From contig QDFQ01000001.1 in assembly GCA_003075315.1 (NCBI GenBank), forward strand, positions 1,469,998 to 1,533,997: 64,000 nt of DNA, in the 5' to 3' direction. Origin of the DNA: Arthrobacter sp. TPD3018 (GTDB lineage Bacteria > Pseudomonadota > Alphaproteobacteria > Sphingomonadales > Sphingomonadaceae). Positions 63,054 through 64,000 of the stretch are shown piece by piece. The notes under the pieces are model-generated. The model was not told the origin of the DNA and made no database searches. It was given only the letters and a program-made list of their open reading frames with translations. The stretch's first letter is position 1. Each line of letters begins with the position of its first letter. The position numbers were made by a program, and so were the translations under genes.

Positions 63054-64000
63054 ATGGACACTTCGACGACCAATCCGCTGCTCGATACCGATGCGCTGCC
63101 CCGTTTCGCCGAGATCACGCCCGAGATGATCGCGCCCGCGCTCGACGTGGCGCTGGCCGAACATCAAGCGACGGTCGCCGCGATCAAGGCGGCGAAATCC
63201 ACCGATTTCGCGTCCGTATGGCTCCCCTATGAGCGGGCGAACACGCGCATCGACGCGATCTGGTCTGCGGTGTCGCACCTGCACGGCGTCGCCGACACAC
63301 CCGACATTCGCGCTGCGCATGCCGAAGCGCAGCGCCGGCTGACCGAGCACAGCATCGCCGTCGGCCAGGACCGCGACTTCTACGATATCCTCGTCGGCCT
63401 TACGACATCGCCCGATTTCGCCGCCTTGCCGGTGGCCGATCGTGTCGCGGTGGAGCATGCGGTGCGTGATTTCCGCCTGTCGGGCGTGGCGCTGGATGCC
63501 GACGATCGCGACCACTTTCGCGACATCTCGGTCGAGCTATCTGCGCTGTCCAACGCGTTCGGCAGCGCGGTGCTGGATGCGACCGAAAGCTGGAGCGAGC
63601 ATGTCACCGACGCGGCGCTGCTCGACGGCGTGTCCGACGCGGACAAGACGATGCTTGCCGCCGCCGCGAAGGCAAAGGGGCTCGACGGCTGGCTGGTCAC
63701 GCTGCAACAACCCAGCGTCAACGCGATCCTGACCTTCGCGACGAACCGCGACCTGCGGGCGCGGGTCTATCGCGCGTCGGCTACGCGCGCATCGGATCAG
63801 GGGCCGGACGCCGGCAAGTTCGATAACTCGCCGCGCATCGCCCGCATCCTGGAACTGCGGCATGAGGCCGCCCGGCTGTTGGGCTTTGCCGATCCGGTCG
63901 AATGGTCGCTCGCCACTAAGATGGCGCCCAATGCTGGCGAGGTGCTCGCCTTCCTGCGCGACCTCGCGCGCCGGGCCAAGCCGGCCGCGGAGCGCGATCT
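63054..64000 (+). CDS. M3-family oligopeptidase (PrlC/Dcp type), N-terminal part (runs off window)
   Basis: The first 315 residues of a thimet-oligopeptidase-like metalloprotease, open to the window edge. The start MDTSTTNPLLDTDALPRFAEITPEMI is typical of oligopeptidase A, followed by the helical N-terminal lobe (VEHAVRDFRLSGVAL, LSALSNAFGSAVLDA, RARVYRASATRASD). The HEXXH zinc site lies beyond the window. Such enzymes degrade peptides, including cleaved signal peptides, in the cytoplasm. No clear ribosome site precedes the ATG. The 92-base gap upstream shows nothing I can name. Confidence 0.88.
   Translation, partial: MDTSTTNPLLDTDALPRFAEITPEMIAPALDVALAEHQATVAAIKAAKSTDFASVWLPYERANTRIDAIWSAVSHLHGVADTPDIRAAHAEAQRRLTEHSIAVGQDRDFYDILVGLTTSPDFAALPVADRVAVEHAVRDFRLSGVALDADDRDHFRDISVELSALSNAFGSAVLDATESWSEHVTDAALLDGVSDADKTMLAAAAKAKGLDGWLVTLQQPSVNAILTFATNRDLRARVYRASATRASDQGPDAGKFDNSPRIARILELRHEAARLLGFADPVEWSLATKMAPNAGEVLAFLRDLARRAKPAAERD

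Overview
The window is a 64 kb stretch of high-GC chromosome from an alphaproteobacterium, most likely Sphingomonas or a close Sphingomonadales relative. Pointers to this are the dusB-ntrBC-ntrYX-hfq-hflX order, a double-length Hfq, fused IspDF, the chvIG-hprK-rapZ-EIIA-HPr cluster, and a Caulobacter-type TonB receptor next to tryptophan-halogenase-like genes and CAZymes. Coding density is very high. Many junctions are ATGA or GTGA overlaps, GTG and TTG starts are common, and no gene-free stretch exceeds about 250 bases. I saw no tRNA, rRNA, CRISPR array, insertion sequence or prophage.

Layout. (1) 1-3512, plus strand: end of metG, tatD, an MBL-fold hydrolase, a membrane-anchored retropepsin-like protease, mazG. 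(2) 3523-12638, minus strand: dusB-ntrB-ntrC-ntrY-ntrX-hfq-hflX, joining nitrogen two-component signalling to RNA regulation. (3) 12720-16969: ispDF, a small secreted protein and a CinA-like amidohydrolase (plus); a COQ10/RatA-like protein and lipA (minus); beta-carbonic anhydrase (plus). (4) 17009-20008, minus: pepA, holC, ndk, GNAT. (5) 20170-25721, plus: lptD-surA-pdxA-rsmA, for outer-membrane biogenesis. (6) 25718-28880, minus: guaB, an RsmB-like methyltransferase, a TPR protein. (7) 29031-30971, plus: SPFH protein, NfeD protein, thioesterase. (8) 30979-32836, minus: btaA-btaB, which predicts synthesis of the betaine lipid DGTS. (9) 32962-39122: pckA (minus) divergent from chvI-chvG-hprK-rapZ-EIIA(Man)-HPr (plus), a sugar-transport-free regulatory phosphotransferase system. 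(10) 39243-41995: a TrmH/SpoU methyltransferase behind a long hairpin, then rmuC and a tiny repeat protein (minus).

(11) 42189-62961 is the accessory region, a polysaccharide-utilisation locus lying between rmuC and an M3 peptidase gene. It holds an SGNH esterase, GH31, GH10, a CBM-like secreted protein, a large TonB-dependent receptor, three consecutive tryptophan-halogenase-family flavoproteins, GH9, an SGNH-NodB deacetylase fusion, GH1 and a sialate/acetylxylan-esterase-type SGNH protein. The enzyme mix points to acetylated beta-glucan/xylose hemicellulose such as xyloglucan or xylan. Five 14-bp LacI-type operator-like sites (pattern close to TGATAGCGNTAACA) lie at the promoters of all its transcription units; in three cases they sit 2 nt into a candidate -10 box and in a fourth they overlap its edge. 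This suggests one regulator, encoded elsewhere, controls the whole locus including the halogenases. (12) 63054-64000: start of an M3 oligopeptidase.

The most unusual items are the halogenase trio (the middle member has lost the catalytic lysine), its apparent co-regulation with sugar-polymer degradation, the SGNH-NodB fusion, tandem Hfq, the betaine-lipid pair, the hairpin that buries the trmH-family ribosome site, and the 18-residue-repeat mini-protein translationally coupled to rmuC.
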